This document shows positions 1 through 13,320 of a stretch of 64,000 nt of DNA, one piece after another. How positions within the stretch are numbered: the stretch's first letter is position 1; every line of letters begins with the position of its first letter. The notes under the pieces are model-generated. The model was not told the origin of the DNA. It worked only from the letters and a program-made list of their open reading frames with translations, and did not search any database. The position numbers and the translations under genes are program-made. Source of the stretch: Balanoglossus misakiensis (Eukaryota > Hemichordata). Where the stretch lies: positions 12,090,001 to 12,154,000 of the forward strand of contig CM082586.2 of assembly GCA_040954595.2 (NCBI GenBank), written 5' to 3'.

Positions 1-206
1 TTCAAAGAATGGTCACATAACTGGATATGTTTTACTAAAAAGACTTATGTATAGGTTCAAGAATTTGTGTTGAAATACCAAATTCTCTACAAGATTTAAG
101 TGGAACAGTCACAGAATGAATACTAATATGGAAAGAGTTATGTCGGAATGTTGTAAGGGATAGATTAATATTGCAAATAATTTAATTTCTTACATCATAA
201 ATGGAA

Positions 207-412
207 TTCAACGAATGGTCACATAACGGGCCATGTTTTACTAAAAAGACTTATGTATAGTTTCAAGGCTTTGTTTTGGAATAACGAATTCTCTCCAAGA
301 TATAAGTTGAACAGTTACAAAATGAAAACAAATATTCAAATAGTTATGCTGGAATGTTGTAAGGGATAGTTTAATATTGCAAATAATTTAATTTCTTACA
401 TCATAAATGGTA
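207..412 (+). repeat. Representative TATTCAAATAG-type monomer, 206 bp
   Basis: This lineage replaces ATATGGAAAGAGTT with ATATTCAAATAGTT and usually carries AAGTTGAACAGTTACAG in place of AAGTGGAACAGTCACAG. Its tail often reads GATAGTTTAATATTGC. It is frequent on the left and around 33-34 kb and 45-46.5 kb. It shows that linked variants travel together, as expected when monomers are copied in blocks. Confidence 0.85.
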
Positions 413-826
413 TTCAAAGAATGGTCAAATAACGGGCCATGTTTTACTAAAAAGACTTAATATGTATAGTTTGAAGGCTTTGTTTTGGAATAACGAATTA
501 TCTACAAGATTTAAGTGGAACTGTCACAGAATGAAAACAAATATGGAAAGCGTTATGCCGGAATGTTGTAAGGGATAGATAATTATTGCAAATAATTTAA
601 TTTCTTACATCATAAATGGAATTCAAAGAATGGTCACATAACGGGCCATGTTTTAAAAAAAGACTTATGTATAGTTTGAAGGCTTTGTTTTGGAATGACG
701 AATTCTCTACAAGATTTAAGTGGAACAGTCACAGAATGAAAACAAATATCGAAAGAGTTATGCTGAAATGTTGTAAGGGATAGATTAATATTGCATAAAA
801 TTTAATTTCTTACATCATAAATGGAA

Positions 827-1032
827 TTCAAAGAATGGTCACATAACTGGATATGTTTTACTAAAAAGACTTATGTATAGGTTCAAGAATTTGTGTTGAA
901 TTACCAAATTCTCTACAAGATTTAAGTGGAACAGTCACAGAATGAAAACAAATATAGAAAGAGTTATGCCGGAATGTTGTAAGTGATAGAATAAAATTGC
1001 AAATAATTTAATTTCTTATATCATAAATGGAA
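827..1032 (+). repeat. Representative patch-variant monomer (TTCAAGAATTTGTGTTGAA type)
   Basis: This unit matches the standard monomer except for a cluster of about seven substitutions within about 30 bp. There AGTTTCAAGGCTTTG becomes AGGTTCAAGAATTTG, and TTTTGGAATAACGAATTC becomes TGTTGAAATACCAAATTC in most members. The change also destroys the second GAATTC site. I saw this type only in the left half of the window, from about 50 to 32100. Confidence 0.88.
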
Positions 1033-1444
1033 TTCAAAGAATGGTCACATAACGGGCCATGTTTTAGTAAAAAGACTTATGTATAGTTTCAAGGCTTTGT
1101 TTTGGAATAACGAATTCTCTACAAGATTTAATTTGAACAGTTACAGAATGAAAATAAATATTCAAATAGTTATGCTGGAATGTTGTAAGGGATAGTTTAA
1201 TATTGCAAATAATTTAATTTCTTACATCATAAATGAAATTCAAAGAATGGTCAAATCACAGGCCATGTTTTACTAAAAAGATTTATATATAGTTTCAAGG
1301 CTGTGTTTTGGAATAATGAATTCTCTACAAGATTTAAGTGGAACAGTCACAGAATGAAAACAAATATGGAAAGAGTTATGCCGGAATGTTGTAAGGAATA
1401 GATTAATATTGCAAATAATTTAATTTCTTACATCATAAATGGAA

Positions 1445-1630
1445 TTCAAAGAAACGTCACGTAACAGGATATGTATAGTTTCAAGGCTTTATTTTGGAAT
1501 AACGAATTCTCTACAAGATTTAAGTGGAACAGTCACAAAATGAAAACAAATATTCAAATAGTTATGCTGGAATGTTGTAAATGATAGTTTAATATTGCAA
1601 ATAATTTAATTTCTTATATCATAAATGGAA
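1445..1630 (+). repeat. Representative short monomer, 186 bp (20 bp deletion lineage)
   Basis: This unit lacks 20 bp between GATATG and TATAG that long units carry. In long units the missing stretch is bounded by TATGT on both sides, so one TATGT and the intervening bases are gone. Most short units also share GTCACGTAACAGG in place of GTCACATAAC, which points to one founder copy later amplified. Further copies begin near 2850, 36347, 37336, 51898, 52707, 54507, 61402, 62415 and 63428, among many others. Confidence 0.93.
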
Positions 1631-2439
1631 TTCAAAGAATGGTCACATAACGGGCCATGTTTTAGTAAAAAGACTTATGTATAGTTTCAAGGCTTTGTTT
1701 TGGAATAACGAATTCTCTACAAGATTTAAGTTGAACAGTTACAGAATGAAAATAAATATTCAAATAGTTATGCTGGAATGTTGTAAGGGATAGTTTAATA
1801 TTGCAAATAATTTAATTTCTTACATCATAAATGAAATTCAAAGAATGGTCAAATCACAGGCCATGTTTTACTAAAAAGATTTATATATAGTTTCAAGGCG
1901 TTGTTTTGGAATAACGAATTCTCTACAAGAATTAAGTGGAACAGTCACAGAATGAAAACAAATATGGAAAGCGTTATGCCGGAATGTTGTAAGGGATAGA
2001 TTAATATTACAAATAATTTAATTTCTTACATCATAAAATGAATTCAAAGAATGGTCACATAACAGGATATGTTTTACTAAAAAGACTTATGTTATAGTTT
2101 CAAGGCTTTGTTTTGGAATAACGAATTCTCTACAAGATTTAAGTGGAACAGTCACAGAATGAAAACAAATATGGAAAGAGTTATGCCGGAATGTTGTAAG
2201 GAATAGATTAATATTGCAAATAATTTAATTTCTTACATCATAAATGGAATTCAAAGAAACGTCACGTAACAGGATATGTATAGTTTCAAGGCTTTGTTTT
2301 GGAGTAACGAATTCTCTACAAGATTTAAGTGGAACATGCAGTCACAGAATGAAAACAAATATGGAAAGAGTTATGCTGAAATGTTGTAAGGGATAGATTA
2401 ATATTGCAAATAATTTAATTTCTTACATCATAAATGGAA

Positions 2440-2645
2440 TTCAAAGAATGGTCACATAACGGGCCATGTTTTACTAAAAAGACTTATGTATAGTTTCAAG
2501 GCTTTGTTTTGGAATAACGAATTCTCTACAAGATTTAAGTGGAACAGTCATAGAATGAAAACAAATATGGAAAGAGTTATGCTGGAATGTTGTAAGGGAT
2601 AGATTAATATTGCAAATAATTTAATTTCTTACATCATAAAATGAA
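2440..2645 (+). repeat. Representative standard monomer, 206 bp
   Basis: This unit is close to the majority form. It contains in order TTCAAAGAATGGTCACATAA, CGGGCCATG, TTTTACTAAAAAGAC, TTATGTATAGTTTCAAGG, CTTTGTTTTGGAATAACG, GAATTC, AAGATTTAAGTGGAACAG, ATGAAAACAAATATGGAAAG, AGTTATGCTGGAATG and a TTGCAAATAATTTAATTTC tail. Base composition is about 30% G+C. Length variants differ mainly near the middle of the first half: ACAAAAAG gives 205 bp, ATGTTATAG gives 207 bp and CTTAATATG gives 209 bp. The choice of unit start is arbitrary. Confidence 0.93.
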
Positions 2646-3430
2646 TTCAAAGAATGGTCACATAACAGGATATGTTTTACTAAAAAGACTTATGTATAGT
2701 TTCAAGGCTTTGTTTTGGAATAACGAATTCTCTACAAGATTTAAGTGGAACATTCACAGAATGAAAACAAATATGGAAAGAGTTATGCCGGAATGTTGTA
2801 AGGAATAGATTAATATTGCAAATAATTTAATTTCTTACATCATAAATGGAATTCAAAGAAACGTCACGTAACAGGATATGTATAGTTTCAAGGCTTTGTT
2901 TTGGAAAAACGAATTCTCTACAAGATTTAAGTGGAACAGTCACAGAATGAAAACAAATATGGAAAGAGTTATGCTGAAATGTTGTAAGGGATAGATTTAT
3001 ATTGCATAAAATTTAATTTCTTACATCATAAATGGAATTCAAAGAAAAGTCACGTAACAGGATATGTATAGTTTCAAGCCTTTGTTTTGGAGTAACGAAT
3101 TCTCTACTAGATTTAAGTGGAACAGTCACAGAATGAAAACAAATATAGAAAGAGTTATGCTGAAATGTTGTAAGGGATAGATTAACATTGCATAAAATTT
3201 AATTTCTTACATCATAAATGGAATTCAAAGAATGGTCACATAACTGGATATGTTTTTCTAAAAAGACTTATGTTATAGTTTCAAGGCTTTGTTTTGGAAT
3301 AACGAATTCTCTACACGAATTAAGTGGAACAGTCACAGAATGAAAACAAATATGGGAAGCGTTATGCCGGAATGTAGTAAGGGATAGATTAATATTGCAA
3401 ATAATTTAATTTCTTACATCATAAAATGAA

Positions 3431-6400
3431 TTCAAAGAATGGTCACATAACAGGATATGTTTTACTAAAAAGACTTATGTTATAGTTTCAAGGCTTTGTT
3501 TTGGAATAACGAATTCTCTACAAGATTTAAGTGGAACAGTCACAGAATGAAAACAAATATGGAAAGAGTTATGCCGGAATGTTGTAAGGAATAGAGTAAT
3601 ATTGCAAATAATTTAATTTCTTACATCATAAATGGAATTCAAAGAAACGTCACGTAACAGGATATGTATAGTTTCAAGGCTTTGTTTTGGAATAACGAAT
3701 TCTCTACAAGATTTAAGTGGAACAGTCACAGAATGAAAACAAATATGGAAATAGTTATGCTGGAATGTTGTAAGGGATAGATTAATATTGCAAAAAATTT
3801 AATTTCTTACATCATAAATGGAATTCAAAGAAAGGTCACGTAACATGATATGTATAGTTTTTAAGCCTTTGTTTTGGAGTAACGAATTCTCTACAAGATT
3901 TAAGTGGAACACTCACAGAATGAAAACAAATATGGAAAGAGTTATGCTGAAATGTTGTAAGGGATAGATTAACATTGCATAAAATTTAATTTCTTACATC
4001 ATAAATGGAATTCAAAGAATGGTCACATAACTGGATATGTTTTACTAAAAAGACTTATGTATAGGTTCAAGAATTTATGTTGAAATACCAAATTCTCTAC
4101 AAGATTTAAGTGGAACAGTCACGGAATGAAAACAAATATAGAAAGAGTTATGCCGGAATGTTGTAAGGGATAGATAAATATTGCAAATAATTTAATTTCT
4201 TATATCATAAATGGAATTCAAAGAATGGTCACATAACGGGCCATGTTTTAGTAAAAAGACTTATGTATAGTTTCAAGGCTTTGTTTTTGGAATAACGAAT
4301 TCTCTACAAGATTTAAGTTGAACAGTTACAGAATGAAAAGAAATATTCAAATAGTTATGCTGGAATGTTGTAAGGGATAGTTTAATATTGCAAATAATTT
4401 AATTTCTTACATCATCAATGAAATTCAAAGAATGGTCAAATCACGGGCCATGTTTTACTAAAAAGACTCATATATAGTTTCAAGGCTTTGTTTTGGAATA
4501 ACGAATTCTCTACACGATTTAAGTGGAACAGTCACAGAATGAAAACAAATATGGAAAGCGTTATGCCGGAATGTAGTAAGGGATAGATTAATATTGCAAA
4601 TAATTTAATTTCTTACATCATAAAATGAATTCAAAGAATGGTCACATAACAGGATATGTTTTACTAAAAAGACTTATGTTATAGTTTCAAGGCTTTGTTT
4701 TGGAATAACGAATTCTCTACAAGATTTAAGTGGAACAGTCACAGAATGAAAACAAATATGGAAAGAGTTATGCCGGAATGTTGTAAGGAATAGAGTAATA
4801 TTGCAAATAATTTAATTTCTTACATCATAAATGGAATTCAAAGAAACGTCACGTAACAGGATATGTATAGTTTCAAGGCTTTGTTTTGGAATAACGAATT
4901 CTCTACAAGATTTAAGTGGAACAGTCACAGAATGAAAACAAATATGGAAATAGTTATGCTGGAATGTTGTAAGGGATAGATTAATATTGCAAAAAATTTA
5001 ATTTCTTACATCATAAATGGAATTCAAAGAAAGGTCACGTAACATGATATGTATAGTTTTTAAGCCTTTGTTTTGGAGTAACGAATTCTCTACAAGATTT
5101 AAGTGGAACACTCACAGAATGAAAACAAATATGGAAAGAGTTATGCTGAAATGTTGTAAGGGATAGATTAACATTGCATAAAATTTAATTTCTTACATCA
5201 TAAATGGAATTCAAAGAATGGTCACATAACTGGATATGTTTTACTAAAAAGACTTATGTATAGGTTCAAGAATTTATGTTGAAATACCAAATTCTCTACA
5301 AGATTTAAGTGGAACAGTCACGGAATGAAAACAAATATAGAAAGAGTTATGCCGGAATGTTGTAAGGGATAGATTAATATTGCAAATAATTTAATTTCTT
5401 ATATCATAAATGGAATTCAAAGAATGGTCACATAACGGGCCATGTTTTAGTAAAAAGACTTATGTATAGTTTCAAGGCTTTGTTTTTGGAATAACGAATT
5501 CTCTACAAGATTTAAGTTGAACAGTTACAGAATGAAAAGAAATATTCAAATAGTTATGCTGGAATGTTGTAAGGGATAGTTTAATATTGCAAATAATTTA
5601 ATTTCTTACATCATCAATGAAATTCAAAGAATGGTCAAATCACGGGCCATGTTTTACTAAAAAGACTCATATATAGTTTCAAGGCTTTGTTTTGGAATAA
5701 CGAATTCTCTACACGATTTAAGTGGAACAGTCACAGAATGAAAACAAATATGGAAAGCGTTATGCCGGAATGTAGTAAGGGATAGATTAATATTGCAAAT
5801 AATTTAATTTCTTACATCATAAAATGAATTCAAAGAATGGTCACATAACAGGATATGTTTTACTAAAAAGACTTATGTTATAGTTTCAAGGCTTTGTTTT
5901 GGAATAACGAATTCTCTACAAGATTTAAGTGGAACAGTCACAGAATGAAAACAAATATGGAAAGAGTTATGCCGGAATGTTGTAAGGAATAGAGTAATAT
6001 TGCAAATAATTTAATTTCTTACATCATAAATGGAATTCAAAGAAACGTCACGTAACAGGATATGTATAGTTTCAAGGCTTTGTTTTGGAATAACGAATTC
6101 TCTACAAGATTTAAGTGGAACAGTCACAGAATGAAAACAAATATGGAAATAGTTATGCTGGAATGTTGTAAGGGATAGATTAATATTGCAAAAAATTTAA
6201 TTTCTTACATCATAAATGGAATTCAAAGAAAGGTCACGTAACATGATATGTATAGTTTTTAAGCCTTTGTTTTGGAGTAACGAATTCTCTACAAGATTTA
6301 AGTGGAACACTCACAGAATGAAAACAAATATGGAAAGAGTTATGCTGAAATGTTGTAAGGGATAGATTAACATTGCATAAAATTTAATTTCTTACATCAT

Positions 6401-7027
6401 CAATGGAATTCAAAGAATGGTCACATAACTGGATATGTTTTACTAAAAAGACTTATGTATAGGTTCAAGAATTTATGTTGAAATACCAAATTCTCTACAA
6501 GATTTAAGTGGAACAGTCACGGAATGAAAACAAATATAGAAAGAGTTATGCCGGAATGTTGTAAGGGATAGATTAATATTGCAAATAATTTAATTTCTTA
6601 TATCATAAATGGAATTCAAAGAATGGTCACATAACGGGCCATGTTTTAGTAAAAAGACTTATGTATAGTTTCAAGGCTTTGTTTTTGGAATAACGAATTC
6701 TCTACAAGATTTAAGTTGAACAGTTACAGAATGAAAAGAAATATTCAAATAGTTATGCTGGAATGTTGTAAGGGATAGTTTAATATTGCAAATAATTTAA
6801 TTTCTTACATCATAAATGAAATTCAAAGAATGGTCAAATCACGGGCCATGTTTTACTAAAAAGACTCATATATAGTTTCAAGGCTTTTTTTTGGAATAAC
6901 GAATTTTCTACAAGATTTAAGTGGAACAGTTACAGAATGAAAACAAATATGGAAAGCGTTATGCCGGAATGTAGTAAGGGATAGATTAATATTGCAAATA
7001 ATTTAATTTCTTACATCATAAAATGAA
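3431..7027 (+). repeat. Higher-order repeat: 1199 bp hexamer, three tandem copies
   Basis: Copies start at 3431, 4630 and 5829, each 1199 bp later. Each has six monomers in fixed order: a 207 bp unit with TTATAG, two 186 bp short units (the second with GTAACATGATATG and TTTTTAAGCC), a patch-variant unit, a unit with TTTTTGGAATAACG, and a unit with CAAATCACGGGCC and GACTCATATATAG. Differences between copies are few. A further copy lies at 8435-9633. Confidence 0.9.
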
Positions 7028-8434
7028 TTCAAAGAATGGTCACATAACAGGATATGTTTTACTAAAAAGACTTATGGTATAGTTTCAAGGCTTTGTTTTG
7101 GAATAACGAATTCTCTACAAGATTTAAGTGGAACAGTCACAGAATGAAAACAAATATGGAAAGAGTTATGCCGGAATGTTGTAAGGAATAGATTAATATT
7201 GCAAATAATTTAATTTCTTACATCATAAATGGAATTCAAAGAAATGTCACGTAACAGGATATGTATAGTTTCAAGCCTTTGTTTTGGAGTAACGAATTCT
7301 CTACAAGATTTAAGTGGAACAGTCACAGAATGAAAACAAATATGGAAAGAGTTATGCTGAAATGTTGTAAGGGATAGATTAATATTGCATACAATTTAAT
7401 TTCTTACATCATAAATGGAATTCAAATAATGGTCACATAACAGGATATGTTTTACTAAAAAGACTTATGTATAGGTTCAAGAATTTGTGTTGAAATACCA
7501 AATTCTCTACAAGATTTAAGTGGAACAGTCACAGAATGAAAACAAATATAGAAAGAGTTATGCCTGAATGTTGTAAGGGATAGATTAATATTGCAAATAA
7601 TTTAATTTCTTATATCATAAATGGAATTCAAAGAATGGTCACATAACGGGCCATGTTTTAGTAAAAAGACTTATGTATAGTTTCAAGGCTTTGTTTTGGA
7701 ATAACGAATTCTCTCCAAGATTTAAGTTGAACAGTTACAGAATGAAAACAAATATTCAAATAGTTATGTTGGAATGTTGTAAGGGATAGTTTAATATTGC
7801 AAATAATTTAATTTCTTACATCATAAATGAAATTCAAAGAATGGTCAAATAACGGGCCCTGTTTTACTAAAAAGACTTAATATGTATAGTTTGAAGGCTT
7901 TGTTTTGGAATAACGAATTCTCTACAAGATTTAAGTGGAACAGTCACAGAATGAAAACAAATATAGAAAGAGTTATGTCGGAATGTTGTAAGGGATAGAT
8001 TAATATTGCAAATAATTTAATTTCTTACATCATAAATGGAATTCAAAGAAATGTCACGTAACAGGATATGTATAGTTTCAAGGATTTGTTTTGGAATAAC
8101 GAATTCTCTACAAGATTTAAGAGGAACAGTTACAGAATGAAAACACATATGGAAAGAGTTATGCTGGAATGTTGTAAGGGATAGATTAATATTGCAAAAA
8201 ATTTAATTTCTTACATCATAAATGGAATTCAAAGAATGGTCACATAACTGGATATGTTTTTCTAAAAAGACTTATGTTATAGTTTCAAGGCTTTGTTTTG
8301 GAATAACGAATTCTCTACACGATTTAAGTGGAACAGTCACAGAATGAAAACAAATATGGAAAGCGTTATGCCGGAATGTAGTAAGGGATAGATTAATATT
8401 GCAAATAATTTAATTTCTTACATCATAAAATGAA

Positions 8435-9633
8435 TTCAAAGAATGGTCACATAACAGGATATGTTTTACTAAAAAGACTTATGTTATAGTTTCAAGGCTT
8501 TGTTTTGGAATAACGAATTCTCTACAAGATTTAAGTGGAACAGTCACAGAATGAAAACAAATATGGAAAGAGTTATGCCGGAATGTTGTAAGGAATAGAG
8601 TAATATTGCAAATAATTTAATTTCTTACATCATAAATGGAATTCAAAGAAACGTCACGTAACAGGATATGTATAGTTTCAAGGCTTTGTTTTGGAATAAC
8701 GAATTCTCTACAAGATTTAAGTGGAACAGTCACAGAATGAAAACAAATATGGAAATAGTTATGCTGGAATGTTGTAAGGGATAGATTAATATTGCAAAAA
8801 ATTTAATTTCTTACATCATAAATGGAATTCAAAGAAAGGTCACGTAACATGATATGTATAGTTTTTAAGCCTTTGTTTTGGAGTAACGAATTCTCTACAA
8901 GATTTAAGTGGAACACTCACAGAATGAAAACAAATATGGAAAGAGTTATGCTGAAATGTTGTAAGGGATAGATTAACATTGCATAAAATTTAATTTCTTA
9001 CATCATAAATGGAATTCAAAGAATGGTCACATAACTGGATATGTTTTACTAAAAAGACTTATGTATAGGTTCAAGAATTTATGTTGAAATACCAAATTCT
9101 CTACAAGATTTAAGTGGAACAGTCACGGAATGAAAACAAATATAGAAAGAGTTATGCCTGAATGTTGTAAGGGATAGATTAATATTGCAAATAATTTAAT
9201 TTCTTATATCATAAATGGAATTCAAAGAATGGTCACATAACGGGCCATGTTTTAGTAAAAAGACTTATGTATAGTTTCAAGGCTTTGTTTTTGGAATAAC
9301 GAATTCTCTACAAGATTTAAGTTGAACAGTTACAGAATGAAAAGAAATATTCAAATAGTTATGCTGGAATGTTGTAAGGGATAGTTTAATATTGCAAATA
9401 ATTTAATTTCTTACATCATAAATGAAATTCAAAGAATGGTCAAATCACGGGCCATGTTTTACTAAAAAGACTCATATATAGTTTCAAGGCTTTTTTTTGG
9501 AATAACGAATTTTCTACAAGATTTAAGTGGAACAGTTACAGAATGAAAACAAATATGGAAAGCGTTATGCCGGAATGTAGTAAGGGATAGATTAATATTG
9601 CAAATAATTTAATTTCTTACATCATAAACTGAA
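8435..9633 (+). repeat. Fourth copy of the 1199 bp hexamer, within a 2606 bp duplicated block
   Basis: This has the same six-monomer order as the block at 3431-7027. It shares the odd run GGCTTTTTTTTGG and GAATTTTCTAC with the third copy (around 6885-6910). That, and matching landmarks at a constant 2606 bp offset (5829 and 8435, 7421 and 10027, 8042 and 10648), shows it arose by duplication of about 2.4 to 2.6 kb including the third copy. Confidence 0.87.
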
Positions 9634-12600
9634 TTCAAAGAATGGTCACATAACAGGATATGTTTTACTAAAAAGACTTATAGTATAGTTTCAAGGCTTT
9701 GTTTTGGAATAACGAATTCTCTACAAGATTTAAGTGGAACAGTCACAGAATGAAAACAAATATGGAAAGAGTTATGCCGGAATGTTGTAAGGAATAGATT
9801 AATATTGCAAATAATTTAATTTCTTACATCATAAATGGAATTCAAAGAAATGTCACGTAACAGGATATGTATAGTTTCAAGCCTTTGTTTTGGAGTAACG
9901 AATTCTCTACAAGATTTAAGTGGAACAGTCACAGAATGAAAACAAATATGGAAAGAGTTATGCTGAAATGTTGTAAGGGATAGATTAATATTGCATACAA
10001 TTTAATTTCTTACATCATAAATGGAATTCAAATAATGGTCACATAACAGGATATGTTTTACTAAAAAGACTTATGTATAGGTTCAAGAATTTGTGTTGAA
10101 ATACCAAATTCTCTACAATATTTAAGTGGAACAGTCACAGAATGAAAACAAATATAGAAAAATGTATGCCTGAATGTTGTAAGGGATAGATTAATATTGC
10201 AAATAATTTAATTTCTTATATCATAAATGGAATTCAAAGAATGGTCACATAACGGGCCATGTTTTAGTAAAAAGACTTATGTATAGTTTCAAGGCTTTGT
10301 TTTGGAATAACGAATTCTCTCCAAGATTTAAGTTGAACAGTCACAGAATGAAAACAAATATTCAAATAGTTATGTTGGAATGTTGTAAGGGATAGTTTAA
10401 TATTGCAAATAATTTAATTTCTTACATCATAAATGAAATTCAAAGAATGGTCAAATAACGGGCCCTGTTTTACTAAAAAGACTTAATATGTATAGTTTGA
10501 AGGCTTTGTTTTGTAATAACGAATTCTCTACAAGATTTAAGTGGAACAGTCACAGAATGAAAACAAATATGGAAAGAGTTATGTCGGAATGCTGTAAGGG
10601 ATAGATTAATATTGCAAATAATTTAATTTCTTACATCATAAATGGAATTCAAAGAAACGTCACGTAACAGGATATGTATAGTTTCAAGGCTTTGTTTTGG
10701 AATAACGAATTCTCTACAAGATTTAAGTGGAACAGTCACAGAATGAAAACAATTATGGAAAGAGTTTTGTCGGAATGTTGTAAGGGATAGATTAATATTG
10801 CAAATAATTTAATTTCTTACATCATAAATGGAATTCAAAGAATGGTCACATAACGGGCCATGTTTTACTAAAAAGACTTATGTATAGTTTCAAGGCTTTG
10901 TTTTGGAATAACGAATTCTCTCCAAGATTTAAGTTGAACAGTTACAGAATGAAAACAAATATTCAAATAGTTATGCCAGAATGTTGTAAGGGATAGATTA
11001 ATATTGCAAATAATTTAATTTCTTACATCATAAATGGAATTCAAAGAATGGTCACATAACGGGCCATGTTTTACAAAAAGACTTTTGTATAGTTTCAAGG
11101 CTTTGTTTTGGAATAACGAATTCTCTACAGGATTTAAGTGGAACAGTCACAGAATGAAAACAAATATGGAAAGAGTTATGCTGGAATGTTGTAAGGGATA
11201 GATTAATATTGCAAATAATTTAATTTCTTACATCATAAAATGAATTCAAAGAATGGTCACATAACAGGATATGTTTTACTAAAAAGACTTATGTATAGTT
11301 ACAAGGCTTTGTTTTGGAATAACGAATTCTCTACAAGATTTAAGTGGAACAGTCACAGAATGAAAACAAATATGGAAAGAGTTATGCTGGAATGTTATAA
11401 GGGATAGATTAATATTGCAAATAATTTAATTTCTTACATCATAAAATAAATTCAAAGAATGGTCACATAACAGGATATGTTTTACTAAAAAGACTTATGT
11501 TATAGTTTCAAGGCTTTGTTTTGGAATAACGAATTCTCTACAAGATTTAAGTGGAACAGTCACAGAATGAAAACAAATATGGAAAGAGTTATGTCGGTAT
11601 GTTGTAAGGGATAGATTAATATTGCAAATAATTTAATTTCTTACATCATAAATGGAATTCAAAGAATGGTCACATAACGGGCCATGTTTTACTAAAAAGA
11701 CTTATGTATAGTTTCAAGGCTTTGTTTTGGAATAACGAATTCTCTCCAAGATTTAAGTTGAACAGTTACAGAATGAAAACAAATATTCAAATAGTTATGC
11801 CAGAATGTTGTAAGGGATAGATTAATATTGCAAATAATTTAATTTCTTACATCATAAATGGAATTCAAAGAATGGTCACATAATGGGCCATGTTTTACAA
11901 AAAGACTTTTGTATAGTTTCAAGGCTTTGTTTTGGAATAACGAATTCTCTACAGGATTTAAGTGGAACAGTCACAGAATGAAAACAAATATGGAAAGAGT
12001 TATACTGGAATGTTGTAAGGGATAGATTAATATTGCAAATAATTTAATTTCTTACATCATAAAATGAATTCAAACAATGGTCACATAACAGGATATGTTT
12101 TACTAAAAAGACTTATGTATAGTTACAAGGCTTTGTTTTGGAATAACGAATTCTCTACAAGATTTAAGTGGAACAGTCACAGAATGAAAACAAATATGGA
12201 AAGAGATATGCTGGAATGTTATAAGGGATAGATTAATATTGCAAATAATTTAATTTCTTACATCATAAAACGAATTCAAAGAATGGTCACATAACAGGAT
12301 ATGTTTTACTAAAAAGACTTATGTTATAGATTCAAGGCTTTGTTTTGGAATAACAAATTCTCTACAAGATTTAAGTGGAACAGTCACAGAATGAAAACAA
12401 ATATGGAAAGAGTTATGCCGGAATGTTGTAAGGGATAGATTAATATTGCAAAAAATTTAATTTCTTACATCATAAATGGAATTCAAAGAAACGTCACGTA
12501 ACAGGATATGTATAGTTTCAAGGCTTTGTTTTGGAATAACGAATTCTCTACAAGATTTAAGTGGAACAGTCACAGAATGAAAACAAATATGGAAAGAGTT

Positions 12601-13320
12601 ATGCTGGAATGTTATAAGGGATAGATTAATATTGCAAATAATTTAATTTCTTACATCATAAAACGAATTCAAAGAATGGTCACATAACAGGATATGTTTT
12701 ACTAAAAAGACTTATGTTATAGATTCAAGGCTTTGTTTTGGAATAACGAATTCTCTACAAGATTTAAGTGGAACAGTCACAGAATGAAAACAAATATGGA
12801 AAGAGTTATGCCGGAATGTTGTAAGGGATAGATTAATATTGCAAAAAATTTAATTTCTTACATCATAAATGGAATTCAAAGACAGGTCACGTAACAGGAT
12901 ATGTATAGTTTCAAGCCTTTGTTTTGGAATAACGAATTCTCTACAGGATTTAAGTGGAACAGTCACAGAATGAAAACAAATATGGAAAGAGTTATGCTGG
13001 AATATTGTAAGGGATAGATTAATATTGCAAATAATTTAATTTCTTACATCATAAAATGAATTCAAAGAATGGTCACATAACAGGATATGTTTTACTAAAA
13101 AGACTTATGTATAGTTACAAGGCTTTGTTTTGGAATAACGAATTCTCTACAAGATTTAAGTGGAACAGTCACAGAATGAAAACAAATATGGAAAGAGTTA
13201 TGCTGGAATGTTATAAGGGATAGATTAATATTGCAAATAATTTAATTTCTTACATCATAAAATAAATTCAAAGAATGGTCACATAACAGGATATGTTTTA
13301 CTAAAAAGACTTATGTTATA

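Noticed and set aside
2440-2645. CENP-B box in the monomer
   Set aside because: The region TTTTGGAATAACGAA has a TTGGAA core, but the essential TTCG and CGGG parts of the box are missing.
2440-2645. Octamer-like TTGCAAAT and AATAAA-like signals in the monomer tail
   Set aside because: Short AT-rich motifs are expected by chance. There is no associated transcription unit to give them meaning.
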